A stretch of DNA of 64,000 bases from Allobosea sp. Tri-44 (GCF_004123845.1 NZ_NBDP01000016.1:124001-188000); one strand, 5' to 3'; shown: positions 38,834-48,296, counted from the first letter of the stretch. Numbers and translations: made by a program. Notes: generated by a model not told the origin, from the sequence alone.

Positions 38834-39316
38834 ATGGCAAGCGACTTCCTGCTTGAGATCGACGGCGTTAAAGGCGAGAGCCAGGATTCCAAGCACAAGG
38901 AGACGATCGAGATCGAATCCTTCTCCTGGGGCGTCAGCAACTCCGGCACGCATTCGGCCGGTTCCGGCGGCGGCGCCGGCAAGGCCAGCTACCAGGACTT
39001 GCACTGCACCGCCAATGTCAGCAAGGCCTCGCCGGTGCTGATGCTGAAATGCGCCACCGGCGACCATATCAAGAAGGCCGTTCTCTTCGTCCGCAAGCAG
39101 GGCAAGGAGCAGCAGGAGTTCTACAAGGTCACGCTCGAGGACCTCTTGGTGTCGAGCTATCAGTCGGGCGACTCGACCGGCGGAAACCCGGTTCCGACCG
39201 ACCAGTTCTCGCTGAATTTCTCCAAGATCAAGTTCGAGTACAAGATCCAGAACAAGGACGGTTCGCTCGGCGCGACCTCGACCGGAACCTGGAACCTCAA
39301 GGAAAACAAGGAATAA
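38834..39316 (+). CDS. hcp: Type VI tube protein Hcp
   Basis: 160 residues, the hexameric ring that stacks into the inner tube and can chaperone cargo. The N-terminal MASDFLLEIDGVKGES, the ETIEIESFSWGVSN segment and the closing IKFEYKIQNKDG strand are Hcp hallmarks. GGAGAG lies before the ATG. It is placed between tssC and tssE and flanked by strong hairpins, as expected for a component needed in great excess. Confidence 0.95.
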   Translation: MASDFLLEIDGVKGESQDSKHKETIEIESFSWGVSNSGTHSAGSGGGAGKASYQDLHCTANVSKASPVLMLKCATGDHIKKAVLFVRKQGKEQQEFYKVTLEDLLVSSYQSGDSTGGNPVPTDQFSLNFSKIKFEYKIQNKDGSLGATSTGTWNLKENKE

Positions 39317-39365
39317 GATGCCGATGCGATCGGGCTCGCTTCGGCGGGCCTGGTCAGGACATCTG

Positions 39366-39389
39366 CGGCGGCGCCCCTCGGCGCCGCCG
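39366..39389 (+). other. Strong hairpin downstream of hcp
   Basis: A perfect 10-bp stem CGGCGGCGCC/GGCGCCGCCG with a CCTC loop lies 49 bases after the hcp stop. The next bases are not T-rich, so full termination is unlikely. Probably a 3' stabiliser or partial terminator that raises hcp over tssE. Confidence 0.6.
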
Positions 39390-39479
39390 AACCTGTCAAG
39401 CACTGGACGGGCTCCTCGCGACTGCGGCAGCGATCGCCGGGAGTCCATCGTTTGAACGATTGCTCGCGGGAACACGCCG

Positions 39480-40028
39480 ATGCTCGATCCCAAGGCGAAG
39501 AACCGGTTGCGTCCGCCGCTGATGTTCGCCTTCCGTGAGGCGCATCGCAGCAAGGACGCCAGGGTCCATCTCGACCTGCGTGACGCTGGTGGTGAGCGGG
39601 TCGTGGCCGGTCGTCGCGCCGCGCCGCGGGCCGCGATCACCGAAAGCAAGCTCCGCCAGGAAATCGCCATCGATCTCGAGGCCTTGGTCAACACGATCAA
39701 TTTCGGCTCGTCCACTGATCTGTCGCGCCACGAGCATGTGCGCCGCTCCGTGCTCAATCACGGCTTTCCCGATATCCAGAACAAGTCGATCGACGAATAC
39801 CGGGTCGGCGCGATCAAGGACGAGCTAGCCCAGGTCCTGCTCGCTTTCGAGCCGCGCTTGCTGAAGCAGTCGATCGTGGTCGAGCGTGACGAGGGGCTCG
39901 ACAAGGCGGAGTTGAAGATCCGCTTCGTCGTGCGCGCCGATCTCAACTGCGAGCCGCTCAACATTCCGGTACAGTTTGTTGCCGATGTCGAGCTCGATAC
40001 CGGCAAGATCGCGATCAAGAATAGATAG
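39480..40028 (+). CDS. tssE: Type VI baseplate protein TssE
   Basis: 182 residues, a gp25-like baseplate wedge component. The conserved region begins at LRQEIAIDLEALVNTIN, followed by SVLNHGFPD, the EL(A)..LL core and a C-terminal beta segment. The N-terminal 50 residues or so are a variable basic extension. tssF begins six bases after its stop. Confidence 0.92.
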   Translation: MLDPKAKNRLRPPLMFAFREAHRSKDARVHLDLRDAGGERVVAGRRAAPRAAITESKLRQEIAIDLEALVNTINFGSSTDLSRHEHVRRSVLNHGFPDIQNKSIDEYRVGAIKDELAQVLLAFEPRLLKQSIVVERDEGLDKAELKIRFVVRADLNCEPLNIPVQFVADVELDTGKIAIKNR

Positions 40029-40034
40029 CGCCTC

Positions 40035-41996
40035 ATGAACCAGGAATTCCTCGACTTCTACAATCGCGAACTCCGGCTCTTCACCGAGCATACGAAAGAG
40101 TTTGCCGAGGAATATCCCGGGATCGCCGAACGGCTCGGCGGGCTGGTCGGCGAGCGCATGGACCCGATGGTCGCCGGCCTGCTCGAAGGCGCGGCCTTCC
40201 TCGCCGCGCGGGTGCAACTCAAGCTCAAGCACGAGTTTCCGGAGTTCACCAACAACCTCCTGGAACAGCTCATTCCGAATTACCTGGCGCCGACGCCGTC
40301 GGCGCTTCTCGCCGGAATTGCGCCGATCTACGGCGACCCGGCCCTGCGCGATGGCGTCGAGGTGCCGCGCGGCGCCTACCTGGACGCAACTTATGTCGAG
40401 CGCGATCGACGGGTCGCCTGCCGCTATCGGCTGGGCTCGGCGGTGACGCTGTGGCCGTTCGACGTCGCCTCCGCCGAGTACATCGCGGCGCCGGGGCCGC
40501 TGCAGGCGCTGGGGCTACCAGCCGACGGGCGGGTACTCTCGGGTCTGCGCCTGTCGCTGACGCACCGGGTTGCCGCCGACCCGACGGAGGAGCCGTCGCC
40601 GGAGGAGGCCAAGAAGCAACCGGCGAGCTGGTTCGCCGGCTGCAGGACGCGCGAGCTCACAGTGCATCTGCTCGGCACCGAGGCGGATGCGATCGCACTC
40701 TACGAGCAGATCTTCGGCGACCGCCTCGGGGTCTATTTCCGCTATCTCGACGAGTTCGGCGATCCTGTCGTGCTGTCGGGCGCGGAGTGCTCCGTCGAGC
40801 AGATCGGCTTCGACGAGGACGACGCGCTGCTGCCGGCCGATACGCGGATATTCCGCGGATTCGACCTGCTGCGCGAGCAGTTCTGGTTTCCGCGCAAATT
40901 CCTGGGATTCAAGCTGGCCGGCCTCGACAAGGTGATGTCACGGCTGAAAGCAAAGACGGTCGACGTGATCTTCGTCTTCGACGAGGTCAACACGCGCCTG
41001 CCGGCCGCGGTACAGCGCCAGATGTTCGCACTCTATGCCGCCCCGGCGGTGAACCTGTTCGAGAAGACCACCGACCGCATCCCGGTTCGCAAGAACGAGC
41101 ACGAATACCATGTCGTGCCCGATCGCAGCCGCATGCTCGACTACGAGCCGCATTCGATCCTCGAGGTCTATGCGCACTATACCGGCGGGCGAGACAAGCA
41201 GCCGGTCCACCCGCTCTATTCCTCGCCGGATGGCGCCTCGCCGACGCAGGGCCTGCTCTATACGCACCGACGCTTGCCGCGCCGGCGCTCGACGGCCGAG
41301 CGGCGCGAGGGCAGGGCGTCCGACTATACCGGCACAGAAATCTTCATCTCGCTTTACGAGCCGGCGACGGTCTCCGACGCCGCATCCGTCGCCGAGCTCA
41401 GCGTCCGGGCGCTGTGCTCCAACCGCCACCTCACCGAGCATCTCCCGACCGGCACTGGTGGGGCCGATTTCCGCCTGATCGACAACGTCGTGCTCGACGT
41501 GACCTGTCTCGCCGGGCCGACGCCGCCACGCGAGCCCATCGTCTCGCAGCTCAGGCTTCGCTCCGAGATGGCGAGCACGGGCGTGGTGGCCTGGCGGCTG
41601 ATCAACATGCTCAGCCTCAACCATCTCGGCCTTGTCCAGCGTGGTGCCGGCGAGAACGCCGAGGCGCTGCGCGAGATGCTCTCGCTCTTCGCGGACCTCG
41701 CCGACAGCGCCACGGAACGCCGCATCCGCGGCATCAAGAGCGTCGACAGCCGGCCCGTGATCCGGCGTTTCCCGCAGCGGGCCGGAACGGGTGCTGCCCG
41801 CGGACTCGAGATCACGGTCCTGCTCGACGAGAAGGCCTTCGAGGGCAGTGGCGTCTTCCTGCTCGGTGCGGTGCTCGACCGCTTCTTCGCCGAATACGCG
41901 GCGATGAACCACTTCACCCAGACCGTGATCCGCACGGTTGAGCGCGGTGAGGTGATGCGCGGTCCGCCGCGCGCCGGCACGAGGCGCATCCTGTGA
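40035..41996 (+). CDS. tssF: Type VI baseplate protein TssF
   Basis: 653 residues, main wedge protein of the baseplate with TssE, TssG and TssK. The N-terminus MNQEFLDFYNRELRLFTEHTK and the LEQLIPNYLAPTPS segment are characteristic. Its TGA overlaps the GTG of tssG (GTGA, 41993-41996), so the two partners of the TssF2G complex are translationally coupled. Confidence 0.95.
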   Translation: MNQEFLDFYNRELRLFTEHTKEFAEEYPGIAERLGGLVGERMDPMVAGLLEGAAFLAARVQLKLKHEFPEFTNNLLEQLIPNYLAPTPSALLAGIAPIYGDPALRDGVEVPRGAYLDATYVERDRRVACRYRLGSAVTLWPFDVASAEYIAAPGPLQALGLPADGRVLSGLRLSLTHRVAADPTEEPSPEEAKKQPASWFAGCRTRELTVHLLGTEADAIALYEQIFGDRLGVYFRYLDEFGDPVVLSGAECSVEQIGFDEDDALLPADTRIFRGFDLLREQFWFPRKFLGFKLAGLDKVMSRLKAKTVDVIFVFDEVNTRLPAAVQRQMFALYAAPAVNLFEKTTDRIPVRKNEHEYHVVPDRSRMLDYEPHSILEVYAHYTGGRDKQPVHPLYSSPDGASPTQGLLYTHRRLPRRRSTAERREGRASDYTGTEIFISLYEPATVSDAASVAELSVRALCSNRHLTEHLPTGTGGADFRLIDNVVLDVTCLAGPTPPREPIVSQLRLRSEMASTGVVAWRLINMLSLNHLGLVQRGAGENAEALREMLSLFADLADSATERRIRGIKSVDSRPVIRRFPQRAGTGAARGLEITVLLDEKAFEGSGVFLLGAVLDRFFAEYAAMNHFTQTVIRTVERGEVMRGPPRAGTRRIL

Positions 41997-43081
41997 ACGA
42001 GGCCGCGCCCACGCTACCGGAACCGGCCGCGCTCGATGTGCTGCGCGTCGAGCCGCCTTTCGTCGAGGGGTTGCAGGCCGAGCCCTGGCGCCATGATTTC
42101 TATGCGGTACTGCGCCGGATCGAGCGCAGCTTCCCGGAGCGCGACCGCATCGGCGACGTAGCCGCGAGGCGCGACGAATACGTCGCGCTCGGCGAACAGC
42201 CCTATATGGACTTCCCGGCCTCGACCTTTGCCGAGGTCGATCGCGACCTGCAGGGGCGGCTGCGGCTCTTCGTCAAATTCCTCGGCCTGCTCGGACCGCA
42301 AGGCGCATTGCCGCTGGCGACAACCGAGGAGAGCTATCACTGGCAGCTCGTCCGCGACGACGCCTTCCCGCGCTTCCTCGACATCTTCAACAACCGATTC
42401 CTGCAGCTCTTCTACCGGGCCTGGGCCGATTCCCGGCCGATCGCGCAGCATGACCGGCCTGACAGGGACCGGTTCGTCGCCTATGTTGGCAGCATGGTCG
42501 GGCTGGGCTCGAAGCCGTACCAGAACCGCGATAGCGTTCCCGATCCGGAAAAGCTGGCCCATGCCGGGCTCGCCGGTGCGCAGGCCAAATCAGCCTCGCG
42601 CCTGCGCAGCCTGCTCGCCGGTCTCTTCGACATCGAGGTCGAGGTCGAGCAGTTCGTCGGCATGCGACTGGTCTTCGACCCGGAGGACCGGACCAAGCTC
42701 GGCCGCGGTCAGTGCGCCCTCGGCAGCAATGTCCTGCTCGGCGCCAGTGTCTACAGCGTCGAGGACAAGTTCCGGGTCAAGCTCGTGGCGCGCGATCTCG
42801 AGCAGTTCAATCGCTTCCTGCCGAATGGCGACCGCTGCGAGCCTCTGGCCGATGCGGTGTTCTTCTATCTCGGCGAACAGTTCGAATGGGATGTCGAGCT
42901 CGCTTTGCCTGTCGGGAAGGTACGGCCGATGCAGCTCGGCCGCTTTGGCGCGCTCGGCTGGTCGAGCTGGGTTTCGCCGAACTGGGGCGTGCCGGATGGC
43001 AGCTTGCGCCGCGACGCCCGCTTCCACCCCGCCGAACGCATGCGGCTGAAGCGCAGCCAGCAGACACAGAACCGACGATAA
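41993..43081 (+). CDS. tssG: Type VI baseplate protein TssG
   Basis: 362 residues from a GTG start inside the tssF stop. The FYAVLRRIERSFPERDRIG start and the later FLGLLGPQGALPL segment are TssG hallmarks. It forms the wedge with TssF. tssH follows after ten bases with an AGGAGG ribosome binding site. Confidence 0.93.
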   Translation: MNEAAPTLPEPAALDVLRVEPPFVEGLQAEPWRHDFYAVLRRIERSFPERDRIGDVAARRDEYVALGEQPYMDFPASTFAEVDRDLQGRLRLFVKFLGLLGPQGALPLATTEESYHWQLVRDDAFPRFLDIFNNRFLQLFYRAWADSRPIAQHDRPDRDRFVAYVGSMVGLGSKPYQNRDSVPDPEKLAHAGLAGAQAKSASRLRSLLAGLFDIEVEVEQFVGMRLVFDPEDRTKLGRGQCALGSNVLLGASVYSVEDKFRVKLVARDLEQFNRFLPNGDRCEPLADAVFFYLGEQFEWDVELALPVGKVRPMQLGRFGALGWSSWVSPNWGVPDGSLRRDARFHPAERMRLKRSQQTQNRR

Positions 43082-43091
43082 GGAGGCAGTC

Positions 43092-45791
43092 ATGGCCGAT
43101 ATCAGTCTCGAAGCCGTCACCGGAAAACTCAACCGCGTCGGCTATGAGGCCTTCATCCAGGCGCTCCGCCAGGCCAAAGGCGCGGGCAACCGCAATGTCG
43201 AGCTGGCCCACTGGCTCGCCCAGATCCTGCAGCGGCGCTCGACCGATATCGGGCTGACCGCGCAGCATTACGGCCTCGACATGGCTCGGCTCGCCACCGA
43301 CATCGGCGGCGTCATCGAGGGCTTCCGCAAGAACGAGACCGAGATGCCGGGCGTTGCCAACAACGTCGTCGACGTGCTCGACCGCGGCTGGCACTACGCC
43401 ACGCTGTTCTTCGGCGAGACCCAGATCAGGACCGGCCACGTCCTGGTCGCAGCGCTGAAATCGCTCGAACTCAAGCGGGCGCTGACCGGAATCTCGAAGG
43501 AGTTCGGCAAGATCCCGGTCGAGGAGCTCGCCGCCGGCCATACCAAGATCTGGAAGGACTCCGAAGAGGAGAACCTGCGACCGATGGACGGCTCGGGGCT
43601 GCGCGCCGCCGGCACGCCCGGCGCCGAGCAGGCCGAAGGCGCCAAGGGCACCACTGCGCTCGACCGCTTCTCGCAGGACCTGACCGAGAAGGCGCGCTCG
43701 GGCACGATGGACCCGATCCTCGGCCGCGACGACGAGATCCGCCAGGTCATCGACGTGCTGATGCGCCGGCGCCAGAACAACCCGATCCTCACCGGCGAGG
43801 CCGGCGTCGGCAAGACGGCGATCGCCGAGGGCTTCGCCCAGCGCATCGTCGCCGGCGACGTGCCGCCGCCGCTGCGCGGGGTCAAGGTCTGCGCGCTCGA
43901 CATCGGCCTGATGCAGGCCGGCGCCTCGATGAAGGGCGAGTTCGAGCAGCGCCTGCGCTCGGTGATCGACGAAGTCCAGTCCTCGCCGACGCCGGTGATC
44001 CTGTTCATCGACGAGGCTCATACCCTGATCGGTGCCGGTGGCCCGGCCGGCACCGGCGACGCCGCCAATCTGCTCAAGCCAGCGCTGGCCCGGGGCACCT
44101 TGCGCACTGTCGCGGCGACGACCTGGTCGGAATACCGCCAGTATTTCGAGAAGGATCCGGCGCTGACCCGGCGCTTCCAGCCGGTGCAGGTCGATGAGCC
44201 GGATGTGCTGCGCTGCTGCACCATGCTGCGTGGCCTGATCGGGCCGATGGAGAAGCACCACAAGGTCCGCATCTCGGATGCTGCGATCGTCGCCGCCGTG
44301 CAGCTCTCCTCGCGTTACATCCCGGCCCGTCAATTGCCCGACAAGGCGGTGAGCCTGCTCGACACCGCCTGCGCCCGCGTCGCCATCAGCCAGACCGCAA
44401 CGCCGGCGGCGATCGAGGATGCCCGTGTCGCGATCTCGGCGCTGGAGAAGGAGAAGGTCGCCCTGATCGCCGACAAGGATCTCGGCGACGCGACCGATGA
44501 GCGCCTCGGCAAGATCGACGAGGAGAGCGCCGAGCTCAAGGCGAAGCTCGAGGCACTCGAAGCCGACTGGGCTTCCGAGCTCGCGCTTGTCGAGGAGATC
44601 ACGCTGCTGCGCGGCAAGCTCGGCGAGAAGGCGGCTGGAGAAGCGCCCGCGGCCGATGGTGAAGCGCCGGCCGAGGCCGCTCCGGCCGAAGCGCCGGTCG
44701 ATCCGGAGGCGACGCGCGCCAGTTTGAAGGACAAGTTTACCACGCTTGGCGCGATCGATCCGGCCAACCGGATGATCTACGCCCATGTCGACGAGCAGTC
44801 GGTCGCCTCGGTCGTCTCCGACTGGACCGGCATTCCGGTCGGCCGCATGGTCAAGGACGAGATCGAGACCGTGCTCAACCTCGCCGCGACGCTGAACAAG
44901 CGCGTGGTCGGGCAGGGGCATGGCATCGGCATGATCGCCAAGCGCATCGAGACCAATCGCGCCAAGCTCGACAATCCGAACAAGCCGATCGGCGTGTTCA
45001 TGCTCTGCGGCCCGTCCGGCGTCGGCAAGACCGAGACGGCGCTGGCGCTGGCGGAGTCGCTCTATGGCGGCGAGCAGAACGTCATCACCATCAATATGAG
45101 CGAGTTCCAGGAGGCGCACACCGTCTCGACGCTGAAGGGCGCGCCTCCCGGCTATGTCGGCTATGGCGAGGGCGGCAGGCTAACCGAGGCGGTGCGCCGC
45201 AAGCCCTATTCGGTCGTGCTGCTCGACGAGGTCGAGAAGGCCCACCCCGACGTGCACGAGCTGTTCTTCCAGGTCTTCGACAAGGGCCAGATGGAGGACG
45301 GCACCGGACGGCGCATCGACTTCAAGAATACGCTGATCATCCTGACCTCGAATGTCGGCACCGACGAGATCATGCGCATGGCCGGTGACGAAAGCAGCCG
45401 TCCCGACGTCGAGGAACTGGCAGTCGCGCTCAGGCCGGCGCTGCTCAAGGTCTTCCCGCCGGCGCTGATCGGGCGCCTGGTGACGATCCCGTATTATCCG
45501 CTCTCTGGCGAGATGCTGGGCGGAATCGTCCGCCTCCAGCTTGGGCGCATCGGCAAGCGCCTGCGCGACAACCACAACGCCGCCTTCGTCTACGATGATG
45601 CCGTGGTCGAGCACATCGTCGCCCAGTGCAACGACCCGGATTCGGGCGGACGCATGATCGACAACATCATCACCAATTCGATGCTGCCGGCGCTCTCGCG
45701 CAGCATCCTCAACCTGCAACTCGAGAAGAAGCCGCTGACGGAGGCGAAGGTCACGGTCGAGGACGGGGCGTTCCACTACGCCTGTAATTGA
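43092..45791 (+). CDS. tssH: Type VI sheath-recycling ATPase ClpV/TssH
   Basis: 899 residues, AAA+ unfoldase that dismantles contracted sheath by binding TssC. An N-terminal Clp domain (about 10-150), AAA1 with Walker A GEAGVGKT (near 237) and AAA2 with GPSGVGKTE (near 641) are intact. An Ala/Pro/Glu-rich insert (about 512-541) lies in or beside the middle domain and looks disordered. Last gene of the rightward arm; a dispersed repeat follows. Confidence 0.96.
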   Translation: MADISLEAVTGKLNRVGYEAFIQALRQAKGAGNRNVELAHWLAQILQRRSTDIGLTAQHYGLDMARLATDIGGVIEGFRKNETEMPGVANNVVDVLDRGWHYATLFFGETQIRTGHVLVAALKSLELKRALTGISKEFGKIPVEELAAGHTKIWKDSEEENLRPMDGSGLRAAGTPGAEQAEGAKGTTALDRFSQDLTEKARSGTMDPILGRDDEIRQVIDVLMRRRQNNPILTGEAGVGKTAIAEGFAQRIVAGDVPPPLRGVKVCALDIGLMQAGASMKGEFEQRLRSVIDEVQSSPTPVILFIDEAHTLIGAGGPAGTGDAANLLKPALARGTLRTVAATTWSEYRQYFEKDPALTRRFQPVQVDEPDVLRCCTMLRGLIGPMEKHHKVRISDAAIVAAVQLSSRYIPARQLPDKAVSLLDTACARVAISQTATPAAIEDARVAISALEKEKVALIADKDLGDATDERLGKIDEESAELKAKLEALEADWASELALVEEITLLRGKLGEKAAGEAPAADGEAPAEAAPAEAPVDPEATRASLKDKFTTLGAIDPANRMIYAHVDEQSVASVVSDWTGIPVGRMVKDEIETVLNLAATLNKRVVGQGHGIGMIAKRIETNRAKLDNPNKPIGVFMLCGPSGVGKTETALALAESLYGGEQNVITINMSEFQEAHTVSTLKGAPPGYVGYGEGGRLTEAVRRKPYSVVLLDEVEKAHPDVHELFFQVFDKGQMEDGTGRRIDFKNTLIILTSNVGTDEIMRMAGDESSRPDVEELAVALRPALLKVFPPALIGRLVTIPYYPLSGEMLGGIVRLQLGRIGKRLRDNHNAAFVYDDAVVEHIVAQCNDPDSGGRMIDNIITNSMLPALSRSILNLQLEKKPLTEAKVTVEDGAFHYACN

Positions 45792-45804
45792 CGGGCGGCG
45801 CGGT

Positions 45805-45927
45805 GTCATTGCGAGCCCCCGGGTCTTGTCTTCGGCAAGCCCGAGGACAGGTTCCGCGAAGCAATCCAGCAGTGGCAGAGCTCTACGTCTCCCTGGATTG
45901 CTTCGTCGCTTCGCGTTTCGCAATGAC
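45805..45927. repeat. Dispersed inverted repeat, family D
   Basis: Ends are GTCATTGCGA and a matching CGCAATGAC; the inner 13-bp stem is CGAAGCAATCCAG/CTGGATTGCTTCG. It fills the gap after tssH. Elements with GTCATTGCGAG ends are widespread in intergenic DNA of alphaproteobacteria. No second copy was seen in this window. Confidence 0.65.
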
Positions 45928-46014
45928 GGGATGAGGTCGGCGGAGAGACAAGTATCGCTGGCGGGCGCTGTTTGAGCTATACTTGCACGGTGGGATCGGA
46001 ACGGAAACAGAAGC

Positions 46015-47340
46015 GTGCAACCGGTTCGTCTCAAGCGGCGGCCTGACGAGGCTGCTACCTCGACCTCTCTCCAGCCAGAGAGCGAGATACTGCGCCGCCC
46101 GCGCAGCAGTGGCGGGAGGTCTGGATCGGGGCGCGGTGGCCTGTTGCCCTGGTCGCTGGCCATACTCGCGATCGTCGGTGCGGGCGTCACCGGCTATCTC
46201 CTCTACGAAGAGAAAGGTCGCGTCGCTGCGCTCCAGCAGGAGCAGGCGATCCTGCAGAGCACCTATGACGAGAAGCTGAAGGCGCTGCAGCGCCGCCTCG
46301 TCAGCGCCATCGTCGCATCCGGTAGTTCACCCGGCCTGCCGGCGCAGCCGGGCCAGCCGGCCGGGACTGGACGGGCGGGCGATCAACTTGCCGACCTGAT
46401 CACCCGCCAGATCGAACTCGAGGCCCGTCAGGCCTTGCTCGGCGCGCTCACCGGCCAGGCGGTCGGGCCGATCCTGCCGCAGGGCGGCGCGCAGGCGCCG
46501 GGCGGCAATCAGTTCGCCGACGGTCAGAACGTTCTCGACCGCGTCAATCCGGCCGTGCTGGCGCAGCAGCGCCGGCTGGTCTCCGCGACGGTCAAGGCGA
46601 GCGAGACGATGACGCTCGACCAACGCATCATCGTCCTCGGCCAATCGCTTGACCGCGTGCAGAACGGCCAGAGCCAGCAGCTCTCGGGGCTCGGCCGCCA
46701 GCTCGTCGGGCGGGTGCAGGAGGTAAAGGCGGCGCTCGCCGAGGTCGGGCTCGACCCCGCCAAGGTCAAGCTACCGCCTGGCCGTCCCGGCATGGGCGGG
46801 CCGCTGGTACCGATGACGGTGGCGCTGAAGCCCGGCACCTTCGAGCATGCGCTGATGCAGCTGGGCGAGGCGCGGTCCGTCTTCGGCCGCTGGCGTGACC
46901 TGGCGGCGATTGTGCCTTTCCAGCGCCCGCTCGAAGGCGATGACAGCACGACCAGCAATTTTGGCCCGCGCTCCGATCCGTTCACTGGCGGAACGGCGAT
47001 GCATGCCGGCATGGATTTCCGCGGCGAGACCGGAACGCCGGTTCGCGCTCCCGGAGCGGGAAAGGTGCTGCGCGCCGAGGTCGCCGGCGGTTACGGCAAC
47101 CTCATCGAACTCGACCATGGCAACGGCGTCACCACGCGCTACGGCCACCTCTCGGCCTTCGACGTCAAGGAAGGGCAGCTCGTCGCCGCCGGACAGGTGA
47201 TCGGCCGCGTCGGTTCGACGGGACGCTCGACCGGACCGCACCTGCACTATGAGACGCGGCTTGCGGACGAAGCGCGCAATCCGCTGAAATTCATCCAGAT
47301 TGGCGAAAAGCTCGCGGTCGGGCCGAGCGGCTTGCGCTGA
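46015..47340 (+). CDS. Membrane-anchored M23 metallopeptidase
   Basis: 441 residues from a GTG start. A basic cytoplasmic N-terminus, one membrane helix (about 45-65), a coiled coil (about 65-105), a variable linker and a LytM/M23 domain (about 320-430). Zinc and catalytic residues are seen in MHAGMDFRGETG (HxxxD), RYGHLS and GPHLHYE. It should cut peptidoglycan cross-bridges in the periplasm, probably for growth or division. It follows the type VI arm but is separated by a repeat and has a cell-envelope layout, so an effector role is unlikely. Confidence 0.88.
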   Translation: MQPVRLKRRPDEAATSTSLQPESEILRRPRSSGGRSGSGRGGLLPWSLAILAIVGAGVTGYLLYEEKGRVAALQQEQAILQSTYDEKLKALQRRLVSAIVASGSSPGLPAQPGQPAGTGRAGDQLADLITRQIELEARQALLGALTGQAVGPILPQGGAQAPGGNQFADGQNVLDRVNPAVLAQQRRLVSATVKASETMTLDQRIIVLGQSLDRVQNGQSQQLSGLGRQLVGRVQEVKAALAEVGLDPAKVKLPPGRPGMGGPLVPMTVALKPGTFEHALMQLGEARSVFGRWRDLAAIVPFQRPLEGDDSTTSNFGPRSDPFTGGTAMHAGMDFRGETGTPVRAPGAGKVLRAEVAGGYGNLIELDHGNGVTTRYGHLSAFDVKEGQLVAAGQVIGRVGSTGRSTGPHLHYETRLADEARNPLKFIQIGEKLAVGPSGLR

Positions 47341-47358
47341 TCCGTTCCGCCTCGGCGT

Positions 47359-47733
47359 CTATGTAACGATCTGCCACGCGCTCCCGGTGTCGTAGAAGAA
47401 GCGCTCTTCGGCGATGCGGTCGCCCTGCCAGCGCTGGAAGGCGAGTTCCTCCAGGCGGCGCGTGACGCCCGATTTGTCGGTGGCGTCAAATATCCAGCGG
47501 ACGACGACATGGTCGCCATCGACGAGCATGGCGACTGGCGGGTGCGTGTGCATCCGCTCGAGCCTGGCGAGCGCGCGCGCCTCATGCGCCATCAACGCCT
47601 CGCGGCCGCGGCGCGGCTCATTGGCGTTCTCCTGCATGGTCGCGTCGTCGGTGTAGAAATCTCGGATGGCGCCGACATGATCGCCGCTGACGACGGCGGC
47701 GACGAAGGCATCAACTCTGGCGCGGTCAGGCAT
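47359..47733 (-). CDS. SnoaL/NTF2-like small protein
   Basis: 124 residues of the NTF2-like fold: MPDRARVDAFVAAVVSGD, ending FFYDTGSAWQIVT, with the typical DFYTDDATMQEN and VVRWIFDATDK segments. The ATG at 47733 has GGAG seven bases upstream; the ATG at 47745 has none, so the shorter start was chosen. Members include polyketide cyclases, isomerases and stress proteins; no substrate can be assigned. It is convergent with the M23 gene. Confidence 0.75.
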   Translation of the reverse strand: MPDRARVDAFVAAVVSGDHVGAIRDFYTDDATMQENANEPRRGREALMAHEARALARLERMHTHPPVAMLVDGDHVVVRWIFDATDKSGVTRRLEELAFQRWQGDRIAEERFFYDTGSAWQIVT

Positions 47734-47799
47734 AGTGATCTCCATCTCGTCAGGTCGAGATGGGGGAGAGTAGCTCCATTCTCAACCGGCCTGTCAGCA

Positions 47800-47991
47800 T
47801 CAGGCCCGGCGCTGGGGCGCTCCGGGCTTGGTTGGGCTTTGGGGTGCAACAGGGTCACTGGCGGGAAATGTACCCTCGAGCGCCTTGTCGAGCTCGTTCT
47901 CGCCCTTGCCGCGGGCCTCTTTCTCGTCCTTACGCTGCTCGCGCTGCTCCTTGCGCAAGCTCTCGACCGCCTGGTTCGCGGAATTCGCCAT
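47800..47991 (-). CDS. Small charged protein, conserved in Hyphomicrobiales
   Basis: 63 residues: a Lys/Glu-rich helix (EKREQRK-like run after MANSANQAVESL) followed by LDKALEGTFPASDPVAP. The EGTFPASDP ending is common in small uncharacterised rhizobial proteins. AGGGGA lies upstream of the ATG at 47991; a longer in-frame start has no such site. Function unknown. Confidence 0.6.
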   Translation of the reverse strand: MANSANQAVESLRKEQREQRKDEKEARGKGENELDKALEGTFPASDPVAPQSPTKPGAPQRRA

Positions 47992-48296
47992 GACGTTCCC
48001 CTGTTGCGTCGCAGGGCCCAGCCTGCCTGTCCGCTCAACGCAGGTGCCGGAGCGAAAGTTCCTATGGCAAAGGGCAAGCCGCACCGGTGTTCGCCGCGTC
48101 AGTTGGGCAACGCAGGAAGGATCTTCTCCTTCTTCCGCCAAATAAGAAAATTCACGCTACCTGATGTAAATTGATTGGTTGGCGTTCAGGTTATATGTGG
48201 ATTGTTCGATTTACAGAACACCCGAGTGATCGGTTTGGAACGGGAGACGGTGCCGCCGAGGGGCTCGCGCCAGTGTCGTCCGTGTAGAGCAAGCAC

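Noticed and set aside
42807..45119. 770-codon open frame antisense to tssG and tssH
   Set aside because: Very long but only a complement of AAA+ codons in GC-rich DNA; composition is not protein-like.
46015..47340. M23 peptidase as a type VI effector
   Set aside because: Has a membrane anchor and coiled coil like divisome or growth peptidases and is separated from tssH by a repeat; no immunity gene follows.
48191..48230. A GTTC/GAAC pair before cysH as a second SOS box
   Set aside because: The repeats are inverted (GTTC-N8-GAAC) rather than the direct GTTC-N7-GTTC form, so they do not match the alphaproteobacterial LexA site.
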